NCBI GenBank assembly: GCA_964034945.1
Contig: OZ035960.1
Coordinates: forward strand, 67,572,994-67,636,993
DNA length: 64,000 bases
Source of the DNA: Chrysopilus asiliformis
Lineage: Eukaryota > Arthropoda > Insecta > Diptera > Rhagionidae
Direction: 5' to 3'
Part shown: one piece after another, positions 20,477 to 32,249 of the stretch
Layout of the letters: each line of letters opens with the position of its first letter
Position numbering within the stretch: the first letter of the stretch is position 1
The notes under the pieces: generated by a model
The model's database searches: none
What the model saw: the letters and a program-made list of their open reading frames with translations, nothing else
What the model was told of the DNA's origin: nothing
Translations under genes and position numbers: made by a program

Positions 20477-21907
20477 TAGGGTGTCCCTTATTTTTTCAAA
20501 GTCAAAATTTTTCAACGCAGATGTTTTAATTTTATTCCTTTTGTCCTAAAACATGTGTAAAATAAATTTCACGACATTTGGAATATCGTAAACCGTGCCG
20601 ACTTGCTTCAAAACATGGTAGAGCACGTTACACTCAGGTAGTCCCGAGTTTTATTGCTAGTTGTTTACGAGTTTAATTGCTATTATGAAAATACTTAGTT
20701 AGTCGTATACGGAAATGATTAATTAAACAGGGGAAAATCCCGTCTCTTAATTTCGAATGGTGTTCGCTGGCTAAGCTAAGTAAAAGAACCGATTAATATT
20801 CAGTGAGACCCAGCGCGAGAAAGTTGTCTGAAATATTATTTATTGAAAAACGTACGATTCAGTTGTCATTTTTAAACATTTTTTATTCTCGTTAGTCGTA
20901 TTTTTTTACATGTTTAATATGTCTGTCGAATTACGCAGTGCTACAAAAAGTATATTTTTGGTGGGGAACGTAAACCATCAAATAACAGGGGTTAAACTGC
21001 CATTGAATCGGCAAGTTCTTTCGGTTTTATTTTTTAACATTCGCGAAGTAAAATTAACTATTAGTAAAAGCGCGAATCTTGTAAGTCGAGAGTGTATAAT
21101 TTTTTGGGAAAAGGCAAGAATACCCACAAAACATCTACCTGATTGTCTAAAAAAAACTTGTTAACCTGTATAACACGTGGGGAGATTTGCAAAAAAGATA
21201 CTTTAAAAAGAAAATATTCACAGTAGTTTTGTATGGTTGTTTGACATTTAATCTTAAAAAACTTAATAAATAGTAGAAAAACAAAATATTTTTTTTCTGA
21301 TTGAATTACTTTAACGTCGAATCATTTCATACTCAGGTTACGTTATCAAAAAAAAAACCAAAAATTTTTACTCTTCATTCTAGTCGGCACGGGTTATCGT
21401 TATCCAAGACAAATTATCTTTTAAAAATAAATGAGAGTAATTATTTTTTTAATTAATTATTGTTTATTCACAACCAAAAGGCAAGATGCCTTATATAAAG
21501 GTTTACAAGTATAAATACAAACATTAATACAAAATAGAGAACAAAATGGATTCACAGATCCTACTGCAAGTGATTACAATAGTAATACAGACTATACTTT
21601 ATTTTTTTTTTTTTTCCTTAGCGTCAAGTTCCACACTATACCAACACACTACCAAGTAGAGAGAGAAAAAAAAAGTAATTACATAAGTGATTAAGCGATA
21701 TAGGGTATATCGAGAAACAGCCCAAAAAATACAAAAATTAACCGAACCAAAATACGAAATATGATACGAAATTTATACGAAATTTACCAAGTTAATTTAC
21801 TTTATATTGAAGTTAACGAAAAATTTGAAAAACATTTACTTATTTGGAACATATTTAGAGGGTCTGCGTAGAAAAAAAATTTTTTACCCCAAATAAGGGA
21901 CACCCTA
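20477..21907. mobile_element. hAT-type element inserted in the Helitron-2 HUH motif
   Basis: Inverted ends TAGGGTGTCCCTTATTT (20477 and 21907) are flanked by the 8-bp duplication ATGGGCAT (20469-20476, 21908-21915). Removing the 1431 bp and one 8-mer restores the Helitron reading across GLPHAHILIW. No recognisable hAT transposase is left; one unknown ORF is inside. Confidence 0.93.
20910..21164 (+). CDS. Hypothetical 84-aa ORF in hAT element
   Basis: ATG ORF with a helical, charged second half: VLSVLFFNIREVKLTISKSA then IIFWEKARIPTKHLPDCLKK. The FWEKARIPT phrase looks to me like part of a repeated, unnamed insect protein family. I cannot name a function. It is the only coding-like stretch in this element. 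Confidence 0.4.
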   Translation: MFNMSVELRSATKSIFLVGNVNHQITGVKLPLNRQVLSVLFFNIREVKLTISKSANLVSRECIIFWEKARIPTKHLPDCLKKTC

Positions 21908-23227
21908 ATGGGCATGTGGTAAACCTCTTTTCTGCCATTCAATCGAATACATCCAGCAGCGAGTTTCTCTGTATATATGGCTGTTAGTGATGAGATCGAT
22001 AAAATGTATCAATTTTTGTTTGAAAACTCTCGTTGTGAGGTCATGCCGATGGGATGGTTGCTGGCCAGGTAGAAGTAAATCTTTGATTTCTGTCCAAGAT
22101 GGATTGCATGTGAACGTGATGAAAAGATTTGGACGTCCATACTTGCGAACATATGTCAGAGCATCCTGAGCATATTCGTGCATGTGTCTTGGACTTCCAG
22201 TATACGAAGCCGGAAGTATAACCTTTTGTCCAATGTCAGTAACTGTTCCATCATTCGCAATAGCATCTCGTAAATGAATATACTGTTCGACTCGAAGTTT
22301 CGATTGATTGTAACGAATGTAATTCAGTCGTTCGCTTTCGACTTTAGCGTACATATCAACGATGAATTGTTGGAAAAGTTGACGAGACTTCAGGATGTGG
22401 TTAGATTGTTGTGCTCGAATCATGATACGATATGCATAAAAATCCATACAACTGATTTTTTTCGTTGTCGTAGCACCTGTGACGGGATGAGTTTGATACA
22501 ATTCGAGATGATATCCGTCTTCTCCACGCGGAAACAGTATTAGATATTGAAGTGCATCGTACGATCGGTGGGTTTCAGCAACACGTTGCTTGGTTTGATC
22601 TCGTCTGCTTATAACAATATCTCGCCGGTTAATCTCTGTTCCGACAATTACAGCTGCTACTTCAGGGGCCGTTGGAGCATTGAAGCGTCTTTCATGCTCA
22701 TTCAACGGCGTTTTATCTGCCCTGATAATGACTTTAAAGTCATCTGCTCTTACATTTTCTAATGCGGATTTGAAATCTCGGACCAAACAGTTGTGCTCGT
22801 GGAATAATGCTCGCAATTCAGCAATAATTTTTCGATCTGTTGTTACACTAAATGCACATCGTCGATCAATCTCTTCCTCGACATTATCCATGAAATATAT
22901 TTGCAAAAACTGTGCATCTTCTTCGGGCGCCGGAAGAAGTGAACCAATCTGATGATACACTTGTCCTTGGACTTTGAATGTAGGCATGAAATTACCATAT
23001 TTCACAATATTCGTCGCTCCAAACGATGTAATTTGAAAGCATGAGTTGTATTTCCGAATATGTTGTAGAAAGTGTTTGGACTCCCGATTACCTCCATCCA
23101 CATAAGTTAAAAGTGTGTCTGGTGGCTCAGCAAGTGGTGGCAAATTGACTTTGCCATTGGAGCAACACATGCCAGGCGTTTCTCTTTGAAATTTCTTAGC
23201 GCCACAATGAGAGCACAAATTAGTCAT
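21908..23227 (-). pseudogene. Helitron-2 Rep N-terminal region
   Basis: Starts MTNLCSHCGAKKFQRETPG with a CX2C...GMCC zinc-ribbon typical of Helitrons. Then KYNSCFQITSFGATNIVKYG, YLILFPRGEDGYHLELYQ, FYAYRIMIR, LTYVRKYGRPNLFITFTCNP and MYSIEWQKRGLPHAH, where the HUH motif is cut by the hAT. It retains the roughly 165-residue segment that Helitron-1 has lost. A one-base A-run shift (HVVIGKK|MTN) separates it from the N-terminal repeats. Confidence 0.88.
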
Positions 23228-23862
23228 TTTTTACCAATGACAACATGGCGATTACTACTGTAATCGTAGTCTTTATTGTAATTGAACGCCGCTTTCTTGA
23301 GATCGATTCTCGTTCTTGATTGACTGCGCCGTGAGCGTTCAGTTTCCCGGCGCGCGTCCCGTTCTTCAGATGTTTCAGCAGCTCTTGAAGTAGAGGCCCT
23401 GATTCGATCAGTTTCCCGACGTGCGTCTCGTTCTTCAGATGTTTGAGCAGCTCTTGAAGTAGAGGCTCTGATCCGGTCAGTTTCTTGGCGTGCGTCTTGC
23501 TTTTCAGATGTTTGAGCAGCTCTTGAAGTAGAGGCTCTGATCCGCTCAGTTTCTTGGCGTGCGTCTTGTTTTTCAGATGTTTCAGCAGCTCTTGAAGTAG
23601 AGGCTCTGATCCGGTCAGTTTCCCGACGTGCGTCTCGTTCTTCAGATGTTTGAGCAGCTCTTGAAGTAGAGGCTCTAATCCGCTCAGTGTCTTGGCGTGC
23701 GTCTCGCTCTTCAGATGTTTGAGCAGCTCTTGAAGTAGAGGCTCTGATCCGCTCAGTTTCTTGGCGTGTGTCTCGCTCTTCAGATGTTTCAGCAGATCTA
23801 TTGGCTGACAATTGCCGCGTATGTCTGGTTGATCTTCCAATGTTTGATTTTTTGAATGGCAT
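23224..23862 (-). pseudogene. Helitron-2 N-terminus with 23-residue repeats
   Basis: A 212-codon frame from MPFKKSNIGRSTRHTR, then about seven copies of a 23-residue unit (AAQTSEERDARRETDRIRAS plus TSR), then RIDLKKAAFNYNKDYDYSSN. The unit is 69 bp. Arg/Glu-rich N-terminal repeats are common in Helitron proteins. The parallel open frame at 23220-23927 is a by-product of the repeats. Confidence 0.75.
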
Positions 23863-24514
23863 TTCAAATAATTTCCGGTACTTAATTTCCAGTGCTTAAT
23901 GTTCGTTGACGATGCCTTAATTGTCATGAAAAACTAAAATCTTTATTATTTACTTTTTCCTTTGATTTTCTGATTTCCTTGATGTGACAATTTCTGCTTT
24001 TACTCTTATTCACTTCCTCACTATAACCTTTTTTTATTTGTCTGCTTTTCTCCGTGCTCAATGTTACTTTTCTCACTTCTACAATTTTTACAGGTAATTT
24101 CCTTCACCTTCAAAAATCACTTTCAAAATTTTCTACTTTTTGTTGTAACCTAGTCGACTGACTTTTAACAACTGATTTATTACTCCTTGGTTCTCTAGTA
24201 TTTATATCCTCCTAGCGCCTTTGTTATTTCACAATCGGTATATTAGTAACCTATGTTGTTTGTGGCTCCGCCCATTTCTGCCGAAAAGTTGAAAAAGTAA
24301 TCTGGAAAAACCAAGCAAGCTGCAATCGACTTTCGATTTAATCGTCATTAATAATCGATTAATCGATCAACACATGTTTGATAATACCCCAGATGGAAAT
24401 GAAGCTTATAAAAAGTCCTAAGCGTATGGATGGTATTCGACAAAAACAACGCATGGACAACAAAAATTCCAAAAATTGTACCTAGTTTTTATTAAAAGAA
24501 AGTACTTTTTCTAT
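23863..24514. other. Upstream of Helitron-2; no gene seen
   Basis: AT-rich sequence, presumably the Helitron-2 leader, with AATCGATTAATCGATC near 24352. I could not identify a TC-type Helitron 5' end. Confidence 0.4.
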
Positions 24515-25039
24515 ATATATATGTATAATAAAATGGATGTTGGTATGTATGTAGGTATATCAGATTAATAAACTCAAAAACTACTCGACCTATTTTTATG
24601 CGGTTTTTGATGATCCGCGCACTGCCAGGTGCAGGTTTTTAGCTATGTTAGATTTTAAAAATTCGAAACGGAAGGTCTTGTAAGCATAACGCAAATATCC
24701 TTTTCCCCATTTTTCCCCGAAAAATGGGCATTATGGGGTTTTCGGGGTCGCTGATTACGAATCTGGTGTTGGAATTTCAAAATTCGAAACGGAAGGTCCA
24801 GTAAGGATAACATAATGTCCTTTTTCTAATTTTTTGTTGGGAAAACGGGGCACTATGCGGGGCAATAGGTCTTGTGAGCGGACATAATTTAAAAAATGTG
24901 ACTTTTAAATTTGTCAAAACGAAAGATTGTAGGTGCTTTAGAACCGTTTGAAGTTATTCGATATTTTATCAAATAATGGTACTTCAAATGTCCAAAAACA
25001 AAAATTTTCTAAAAAAAATAAAACCGATATTGGTATCTT

Positions 25040-25345
25040 AATTTGAGCATTTGTACCAAAATTACACTTTGAAGACGAACGATATTGGTAAAAAAATGAT
25101 ATTGGTATCTTAATTTGAGCATTTGTACCAAAATTACACTTTGAAGACGAACTTTCCAATAAGATTTTTTAAAATTTATTCCAATCGGATTTTGATGTAT
25201 GGGAGTTTTATGTAGAATCATATTCTAAATAACTTTTGTTCTTGGACTTTTTTGATAAGATGCACCGTTTTTGAGAAATTCGGAAAAAACGTTTTCGTTT
25301 GTATGGGGGGTACCCCCCTAATGGTCCATTTTTGCCCATGAATGA
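25040..25345 (+). repeat. Partial copy of the 7117-type inverted-end element
   Basis: Matches the 7117 element from CACTTTGAAGACGAACTTTCC through TATGGGGGGTACCCCCCTAA. A 68-bp piece is duplicated in tandem at 25022-25150. The right half and microsatellite are absent. Confidence 0.75.
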
Positions 25346-26509
25346 ACCAGGGCCCAACCAGGAACTTTCTCTACAACTTTCTCTTTGGTATGATCAAAAT
25401 CGGTCAACCCAGTAAAAAGTTAGGCGTGAACATACATTAAAAAAAAATATATATTCAGGTGAAATTGAGAATCTTTTCCTTTTTGGAAGTCGGTTAAAAA
25501 CTCGAAATAGATTTATTGATTTTCAATATTTTTTATGAACTTTAAAAAGTTACCATTTCCTTATATTTCCACCTAAACTTACAAACTATTAGAATTAGCT
25601 TTAAAATGGGGAAAAATGGAACCAGATATGTTGATTTTGGGCTTAGTTGTGATATATTTTGCAAAGTACATAATTTTTCATAAAAAAATTGTATAAATGT
25701 TGAAAATCAACAATGGCCGCTAAGCGACGTTAAGCTGAAACCTTTTTTACCTGATAGAAGACACATTTTGACACCTAAAAAACCATATGGGATGTTGCGG
25801 AAATGTGCGCGGAAAATACAATAAACAATATTAAAATCATGGTTGGAGCTATTTTTTTTACCAGACAAAACTGATTTTGACTGAATTGTAAATTATAGTT
25901 TTATTTATTTTAAATATATTTGAGGACTAAAAATTGTTTTTTATTTTGGTAAAAACTTATTAAGAGAAACCAATAAAAAAATTTAATTGGTATTTTTAGA
26001 TAAGGGAAATTATAAACCCAGATTAATAACATTATTTTATTGCTCCGACTTAAAAATTTACCTGCAACATATGGCGATTATAAAATGGTTAATCAAGGAT
26101 ATTTTTGGGTAAATCCTATTGGTAATTAACACAATAAATTAAGTCCTAGGAATTATGGGTGCAATTAAGCCCCAATTAGTGATCAGTAATAAGTAATTAA
26201 TTAGGGATCAGTACTGACTGGGGGTGACTCACGTAATCACTTATCTTCAGGTAGAACCTTTATCATTTTTTGGTCTAGGACTACTCAGTCCATTTCTAAT
26301 CTTTTTACCGGCACCTAGTGCCGTCTATTTTTTGCTAATTCAGTTGTTTTTCTGCTTGGGTATCCCTTACTGGGTTCTAGCAACCCTCTGGAGTACTTTT
26401 TGGCCATATGAATATTTTGAAAATTTTTAAGTTTGGGTTTTTGTTATTTTTTTCCTTATAATTCACTTTATTTTGTTCCAATGTTGTGCATGATCTTTAC
26501 GCTCTATTT
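25346..26509. other. AT-rich repeats, no gene
   Basis: Contains GGAAGTCGGTTAAAA (inverse of a motif at 63810) and a TAAGTAATTAATTAGGGATCAGTA stretch. The 68-codon hydrophobic ORF at 26224 has no family features. Confidence 0.5.
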
Positions 26510-27602
26510 CGATAGCGAAAAAGCTGCTCCTGAGAACGCGGATCATTTTGGGAAAAACCGCATAAAAATCGGTCCAGTAGTTTTTGAGTCTATTAATCTC
26601 ATACATACATCTATACCAACATCCATTTTCTTACACATGGATTTTGAATGCCAAAAAACCGACTTAAAAAAACTTGAAAATCAACCTTTCGTTAGTGTTA
26701 TTGAAACTGAAACGCCGGATTCGTAATCAGCGACCCTGAAAACCCCTTAATACCAATTTTTTCGGAAAAATGGGAAAAAGGAAATTTGCGTTATCCTTAC
26801 AGTACCTCCCGTTTCGAATTTTTCAAAATCTAATACCGTATTGGTGATCAGCGACCCAAAAAACCCCCTTATGCCGATTTTTCCGAGGAAAAACGGGAAA
26901 AAGGATATTTATCCCTTCAGGATCTTTGGTTTCGAATTTTGAAAATCAAATATCGGATTCGTGATCAGCGATCCCAAACATAATGCCAATCTTTCCGGGG
27001 AAAAAGGAGATTTGCTTTATCCTTTCAGGACCTTCCGTTTCAAATTTTGAAAATCTAATACCGGATTCGTGATCAGCGACCCCAAAAACCCCATAATACC
27101 AATTTTTCCGGCGAAAAATTGGAAAAAGGATATTTGTATTATCCTTACAGGACCTTCTGTTTCGAACTTTGAAAATCTAATACCGAATTCGTGATCAGCG
27201 ATCCCAAAAACCCCATAATGCCGATTTTCCCCGGTAAAAATGGAAAAAAGGATATTTTCGTTATCCTTACAGGACCTTCCGTTTCGAATTTAAAAATTCC
27301 AACAGCAGTGCCGTGATCAGCGACCCCAAAAACCCCACAATGCAAATTTTTCCGGGGAGAAATGGGAAAAAGGATATTTTCATTATCCTTACAGGACCTT
27401 CCGTTTCGAATTTTGAAAAGCTACATAGCTAAAAACCTGCTCCTGGCAACGTAGATCATTTTGCAAGAAACCGCGTAAAAATCGGTCCAGTAGTTTTTGA
27501 GTTTTGTAATCTCAAACAAACAGACAGACAGACAAACATCCATTATCATTTCATCTCATGCTGACACACAAAAATAGCACACGCACAATTATGAAAAGAT
27601 AT

Positions 27603-28452
27603 TCACCTCTATTCTTGAAAACGGCGTTAGGAGCAAAATCGTAACGCGTTTGATTCGATTCGCTACGCAATTGGTATTCTGGAAAACGCCGGGAGCTTCG
27701 CGTTTGGTATATAAAGTATCGCATGGCAACGCGCTGTCAAACATCAGCTGATTTGATTGTTTGTTCTTAATTTTCAATAAAAGTGAAGTTTTTGAAGTGA
27801 TTTGATTCAGTAGCCATGGATTCTACACTCATGTATCATTTATTGAGGCAAGAGAAGCTGAATTCGTTTCGCCAGCAAAAAAAAATTCTTAGACACTTCA
27901 GATTTGATGAGCTTAACCGATGAAGCGAAAGTGCATACAAATACTGGGAATCACATAGATTTTTATTTATATTTTGTAGATTCAAAAAATATTTCCGGTT
28001 GAACAAGACTGCTTTCGAATACATTGAATTTCCTCCCACGATAAATTCATCTCTATCGGCGACTTCCTCGTATATCCCTTGGCAATGTCCGGATTGTTTT
28101 TGATTTTTGAAATTAAAAATGCTAACTAGTCTATGTTTGTAGTGTTTTTCTTTGCACTCCTATTTTAAGAAATCACTGTTAAAATATTTGATTTAAACAT
28201 ATAATAGATTTACCTTACATTTTTGTAAACACTCAATTCAAACGTCAATGAAACGCGAGAAATTTGAAGTGAGTGATTTAACCTCAAAAAAGTGCTCCCG
28301 GCGTATTCAAGAATAACAAAAATCGAATGCGTTGCAATGCGTTATTCCAAATCGAACGTTGATAGATACTGCGTATTCAAGAATACCGATTGCTCACGAT
28401 CGAACACTAATCGAGCAAATAAACGTAACGCCGTATTCAAGAATAGAGGTGA
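27603..28452 (+). mobile_element. PIF/Harbinger relic 2
   Basis: Inverted ends TCACCTCTATTCTTGAA (27603) and TTCAAGAATAGAGGTGA (28452). The interior has MDSTLMYHLLRQEKLNSFRQ (ATG near 27816), then frame-shifted SDLMSLTDEA and FKKYFRLNKTAFEYIE, the N-terminal phrases of Harbinger transposases. The DDE core is absent. The target duplication is unclear. Confidence 0.7.
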
Positions 28453-28532
28453 TTGACATAATTATTTTTTGATTAAAAATAAAACGTAGCCTACTAAAAA
28501 GTAAATTCTTAAATTATTTCTACAGTCTTAAA
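28453..28532 (+). mobile_element. R1 copy 2, left part
   Basis: GAATTATTTTTTGATT-like start and GCCTACTAAAAA match R1 copy 1 (6590-6700). The right part resumes at 35212 after Helitron-1. Confidence 0.7.
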
Positions 28533-28769
28533 TCTCTATATATAAAATCGTTTGTCCTGACTGACTATCAACGCTCAGCCCAAACCCCTGAAGCTAGAGA
28601 CTTGAAACTTTCACAGTCGGTCCCAACCAACTCATAGGCGCTCACTAAGGCGGGGTTTTCCGAAATTTTACCCCTAAGGGGTGAACGGGGGGTAAAGGGG
28701 GTTTGGGTGTTTTTCAACTGTGATTTTCGCCATGAATCCTGTTCAATAGAAGCCTTAAAAGTTTCACTC

Positions 28770-29690
28770 GGGGGTTTTCGGGGTCGCTGATCACGAATCC
28801 GGTGTTAGATTTTCAAAATTCAAAACGGAAGGTCCTGTAAGGATAACGCAAATATCCTTTTTCCCATTTTTCCCGGGAAAAAATTGCATTAGGGGGTGTT
28901 CGGGGTCGCCGATTTCGAATCCGGTGTTAGATTTTCAAAATTCAAAACGGAAGGTCCTGTAAGGATAACGCAAATATCCTTTTTCCCATTTTTCCCGGGC
29001 AAAAATTGCATTAGGGGGCTTTCGGGGTCGCTGATTTCGAATCCGGTGTTAGATTTTCAAAATTCAAAACGGAAGGTCCTGTAAGGATAACGCAAATATC
29101 CTTTTTCCCATTTTTCCCGGGAAAAAATTGCATTATGGGGTTTTCGGGGTCGCTGATCACGAATCCGGCGTTAGATTTTCAAAATTCAAAACAGAAGGTC
29201 CTGTAAGGATATCGAAAATATCCTTTTTCCCATTTTTCCCGGGAAAAAATTGCATTAGGTTTTCGGGGTCGCTGATCACGAATCCGGTGTTAGATTTTCA
29301 CAACTCAAAACGGAAGGTCCTGTAGGGATAACGCAAATATCCTTTTTCCCATTTTTCCCGGGAAAAAATTGCATTAGGGCGTGTTCGGGGTCGCTGATCA
29401 CGAATCCGGTGTTAGATTTTCACAACTCAAAACGGAAGGTCCTGTAAGGATAACGCAAATATCCTTTTTCCCATTTTTCCCGGGAAAAACTGGCACCAGG
29501 GGGTTTTCGGATAACGCAAATATCCTTTTTCCCATTTTTCCCGGGAAAAAATTGCATTAGGGGGTGTTCGGGGTCGCTGATCACGAATCCGGTGTTAGAT
29601 TTTCACAACTCAAAACGAAAGGTCCTGTAAGGATACCGCAAATATCGGGGCTGCTGATCACGTCAAAATGATCTGTGATCGCGTAACACC
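28770..29690 (+). repeat. 122-bp minisatellite in Helitron-1
   Basis: About seven units. CGGGGTCGC recurs at 28779, 28901, 29023, 29145, 29264, 29386 and 29569 (spacing 122, 122, 122, 119, 122, then 183 with a partial unit). Each unit contains TCCCGGGAAAAAATTGCATTA and GGAAGGTCCTGTAAGGATA. Two further units in opposite orientation lie at 29715-29945. Short ORFs across it are repeat artefacts. Confidence 0.92.
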
Positions 29691-29970
29691 CTAACGCCAG
29701 TCTTATTAAGTAATAATTACAAAAAGGATATTTGCGTTATCCTTACAGGACCTTCAGTTTTGAATTTTGAAAATCTAACTCCGGATTCGTGATCAGCGAC
29801 CCCGAAAACCCCCTAATGCAATTTTTTCCCGGAAGAAATGGGAAAAAGGATTTTTGCGTTATCCTTACAGGACCTTCCGTTTTGAATTTTGAAAATCTAA
29901 CACCGGATTCGTGATCAGCGACTCCGAAAACCCCCTAATGCTATATTTCCCAAGAAAAAGCCTCTTGCTT

Positions 29971-30212
29971 TTAACACGTTGACGGACAGTAGAAACAAGT
30001 GAAATTCGAACAAGTGAAATTCGACAGTAGAAACAAGTGAAATTCGAAAATTGACACTAGGCTTCTACTTGTACGCTGGTAAATGCACATTTGTGCTGCT
30101 ACAGCCGCAGTGTCTAAAAACGACCGTTTCGTATTGGACGGCTATTGCCGTCATGTCACATAGTGAACTTGAACTTGACGGCTATAGCCGCAACTGTCCG
30201 TCAACGTGTTAA
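29971..30212. mobile_element. 242-bp piggyBac-type MITE
   Basis: TTAA at 29971-29974 and 30209-30212 followed by inverted CACGTTGACGGACAGT. Internal GACGGCTAT(T/A)GCCGTC-like small palindromes. It lies between the minisatellite and the Helitron-1 gene. Confidence 0.88.
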
Positions 30213-30354
30213 TTCGCTAATTTGTTTAATAAAAAACGTCTTCCTCAAAAAAGCCTTCCCATGAAATTGTTAATGTTAAGCTCTTATAAACAACTTGACT
30301 TCTTTTCATTCTGAATGAAGACGTCAAACGTACCGGTTTAGATTGGATTTTTGA

Positions 30355-31460
30355 TTGTCAATACTTTGTTCGAATTGCGTGGAATTACAAAACTACAGTT
30401 TCGATATTCATTCTTCGCTCCTAAACATGAAACTCGAATCTCTTAATATAAATGGCGAAATGGTGCCTCATAAAATTGTTCCTATCACAGGTGATGGAGC
30501 CTGTCTTTTCCGAACTCTTTCATACCTCATATTTGATACTGAGGTACTGGCAGCCGAGCTGCGCGAGTTAATCGTGGAGCATGTGGTGGACAACTGGGGG
30601 GAATTCTATATAATGTCCCATGACAGCGAGGGGAACAACTACTCTAGCTCTAACGAATACTTTTCTGACATATCCCGACCCTTTATTTATGGCAGTTTTT
30701 GCGAATTGGTGGCCGCTGGGCAGCTGTTCGACTACGTGTTCGAGGTTTACCGCAATGGTCTGCTATATGAGAGATTCGGTATTGAATGTCGCCCTGTGAA
30801 GAGAATACGTTTTACGCAAGATCTCTCTTGGGGCCATTTCGATGCGTATCTATCAATAAATTCTGCAGAAGTGACTATTACGCCAACGTTCTCTCAGTCC
30901 AACCACTTATCACAGCCACTATCTCTTTCTATACCCAAGATAACTCCTGCCAAACGCCGTGCGACATATACCGACGCTAAAAGAAGAAAGCAACTCAAGA
31001 ATGCGGCAAGCAAACATGCGGCGAACAATCCTTCGGCACACGATACAGCGGTGGCCAAGTACCAGAAAGTTCACCCCGACGCGCATAGAGTAGCACAGTC
31101 TCGATATGAACAAAACAATCCTGGCTTACGAAATGAAAGACGAGCACTTCCATGGAAAGCCAAGGCTCACTCAGGGCTGGCGTATGATCCTAAGATATCC
31201 TATGAAGCAGACACCAGTGTAGCCCTAGGTACCATGAGTCACAAATGCCAGTGGTGCAATGCCCTCAAGTGGAAGAGTGAGGCTTCTGGTATGTGCTGCA
31301 GCGCCGGTAAGGTACTGCTCCAGCCTTTTGAGCCGCTGCCGGAGCCTCTGTACAGCCTGCTAAGAAACAGTCACCCCGAACATCTTCACTTCATGGCCCA
31401 TATTCGAAAGTACAATAGCTGCTTCCAAATGACATCATTCGGTGCCAAGCAGGTTGTAGA
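30355..31460 (+). pseudogene. Helitron-1 OTU protease domain and zinc-ribbon
   Basis: The frame opens at 30355 after a TGA; the first ATG is at 30427. An OTU cysteine protease domain fills roughly residues 25-165: GDGACLFRTLSYLIF holds the DGxC catalytic block and WGHFDAYLS supplies the His. Such domains cut ubiquitin chains; in Helitrons their role is not established. Basic repeats follow (KHAANNPSAHDTAVAKYQKV), then CQWCNALKWKSEASGMCC and SCFQMTSFGAK. About 165 residues present in Helitron-2 are deleted after this, breaking the frame near 31460. Confidence 0.85.
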
Positions 31461-32249
31461 ATGCGGTACCCGCTTCTATTTTGCCGTGGTGAGGATGGGT
31501 ACTCTATCGCTCTGCCCCAACGCGACCCCGTTACCAAGTTGTCTCTCAAAAAGACAGTCTCCGCAACAAATTTCTATGCATACCGTATCATGATCAGGCG
31601 AGGGCAGGACAATCATCTATTGTACTTCCGTTCCCTTTTCAGTCAATTTTTGGTTGATATGTACGCAAAAATTGAAACTGAGAGGTTGAACTTTATCAAA
31701 AATAATCAAGCGCAGATGAGGGCGGATAGCTACATCCACCTGAGAGACGCTATGCGAAGACAGGATGCCGATGCTGCAGAGCTTGGGCAGATGGTGGTAC
31801 TCCCTTCATCCTTTACTGGGGGGCCCCGCTCTATGCATGAGCGGACTCAAGACGCTTTAACGTACGTTCGCAAGTATGGTCGTCCGCATTTGTTCATTAC
31901 TTTCACCTGTAATCCCAAATGGAAAGATATTTCAGATGCACTGCTGCAAGGGCAAAAGCCCCACGATCGCCATGATATCATCGCCAGAGTATTTCATATA
32001 AAGGTGCAGAAGATTATGGATATCTTGAATAAGGGCAAGTTGTTTGGGACAGTTCGATGCTTTATGTATTCTGTGGAATGGCAGAAGCGTGGTTTGCCTC
32101 ATATCCACATTTTGCTGTGGTTAGAACATCGCATATCTCCTGATATGATCGACAACATCATCTCCGCCGAAATACCTGATCCCCAAACAGACGTTCTCCT
32201 CTACGACATTGTCAAATCCAACATGATTCATGGGCCTTGCGGAAGATGA
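31461..32249 (+). pseudogene. Helitron-1 Rep (HUH) domain
   Basis: After the deletion the frame resumes at YPLLFCRGEDGYSI. It includes FYAYRIMIRRGQ, LTYVRKYGRPHLFITFTCNP, MYSVEWQKRGLPHIHILLWL (intact HUH, His-Ile-His) and NMIHGPCGR, where a small deletion/frameshift (about 32240) removes the NPHSPC segment. The HUH endonuclease nicks DNA for rolling-circle transposition. Confidence 0.88.

Larger units (their letters stand above)
17990..23862 (-). mobile_element. Helitron-2, decayed autonomous Helitron
   Basis: On minus, from 23862: an Arg/Glu-rich N-terminal repeat region, Rep (HUH) domain, then a Pif1-type helicase ending near 18030. It is broken by frameshifts, a stop, a 1431-bp hAT insertion in the HUH motif, loss of the Rep tyrosine region, and loss of the core of the last helicase motif. 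Exact element ends were not found. Confidence 0.85.
24515..27550. repeat. Repeat block with inverted ends and tandem arrays
   Basis: About 150 bp at 24515-24700 (AAACTCAAAAACTACTCGACC, GGTTTTTAGCTATG) is repeated inverted at 27400-27550. Between them lie a partial copy of the 7117 element (25040-25340) and a GGAAGTCGGTTAAAA motif (25478-25492) shared with the far right of the window. An inner tail copy (26510-26640) and about six minus-oriented units of the 122-bp GGGGTCGCTGATCACGAAT repeat (26700-27420) follow. No coding region is convincing. Confidence 0.7.

Noticed and set aside
23220..23927. 235-codon ORF overlapping the Helitron-2 N-terminus
   Set aside because: Second open frame of the 69-bp repeats; the other frame has the family-like sequence and continues into Rep.
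28896..29325. Two 62-65 aa plus-strand ORFs (MFGVADFES and MHYGVFGVADHES starts)
   Set aside because: Near-identical translations of minisatellite units.
30427..30900. Host OTU deubiquitinase gene
   Set aside because: The frame runs on into the Helitron zinc-ribbon and Rep, and lies within Helitron limits.
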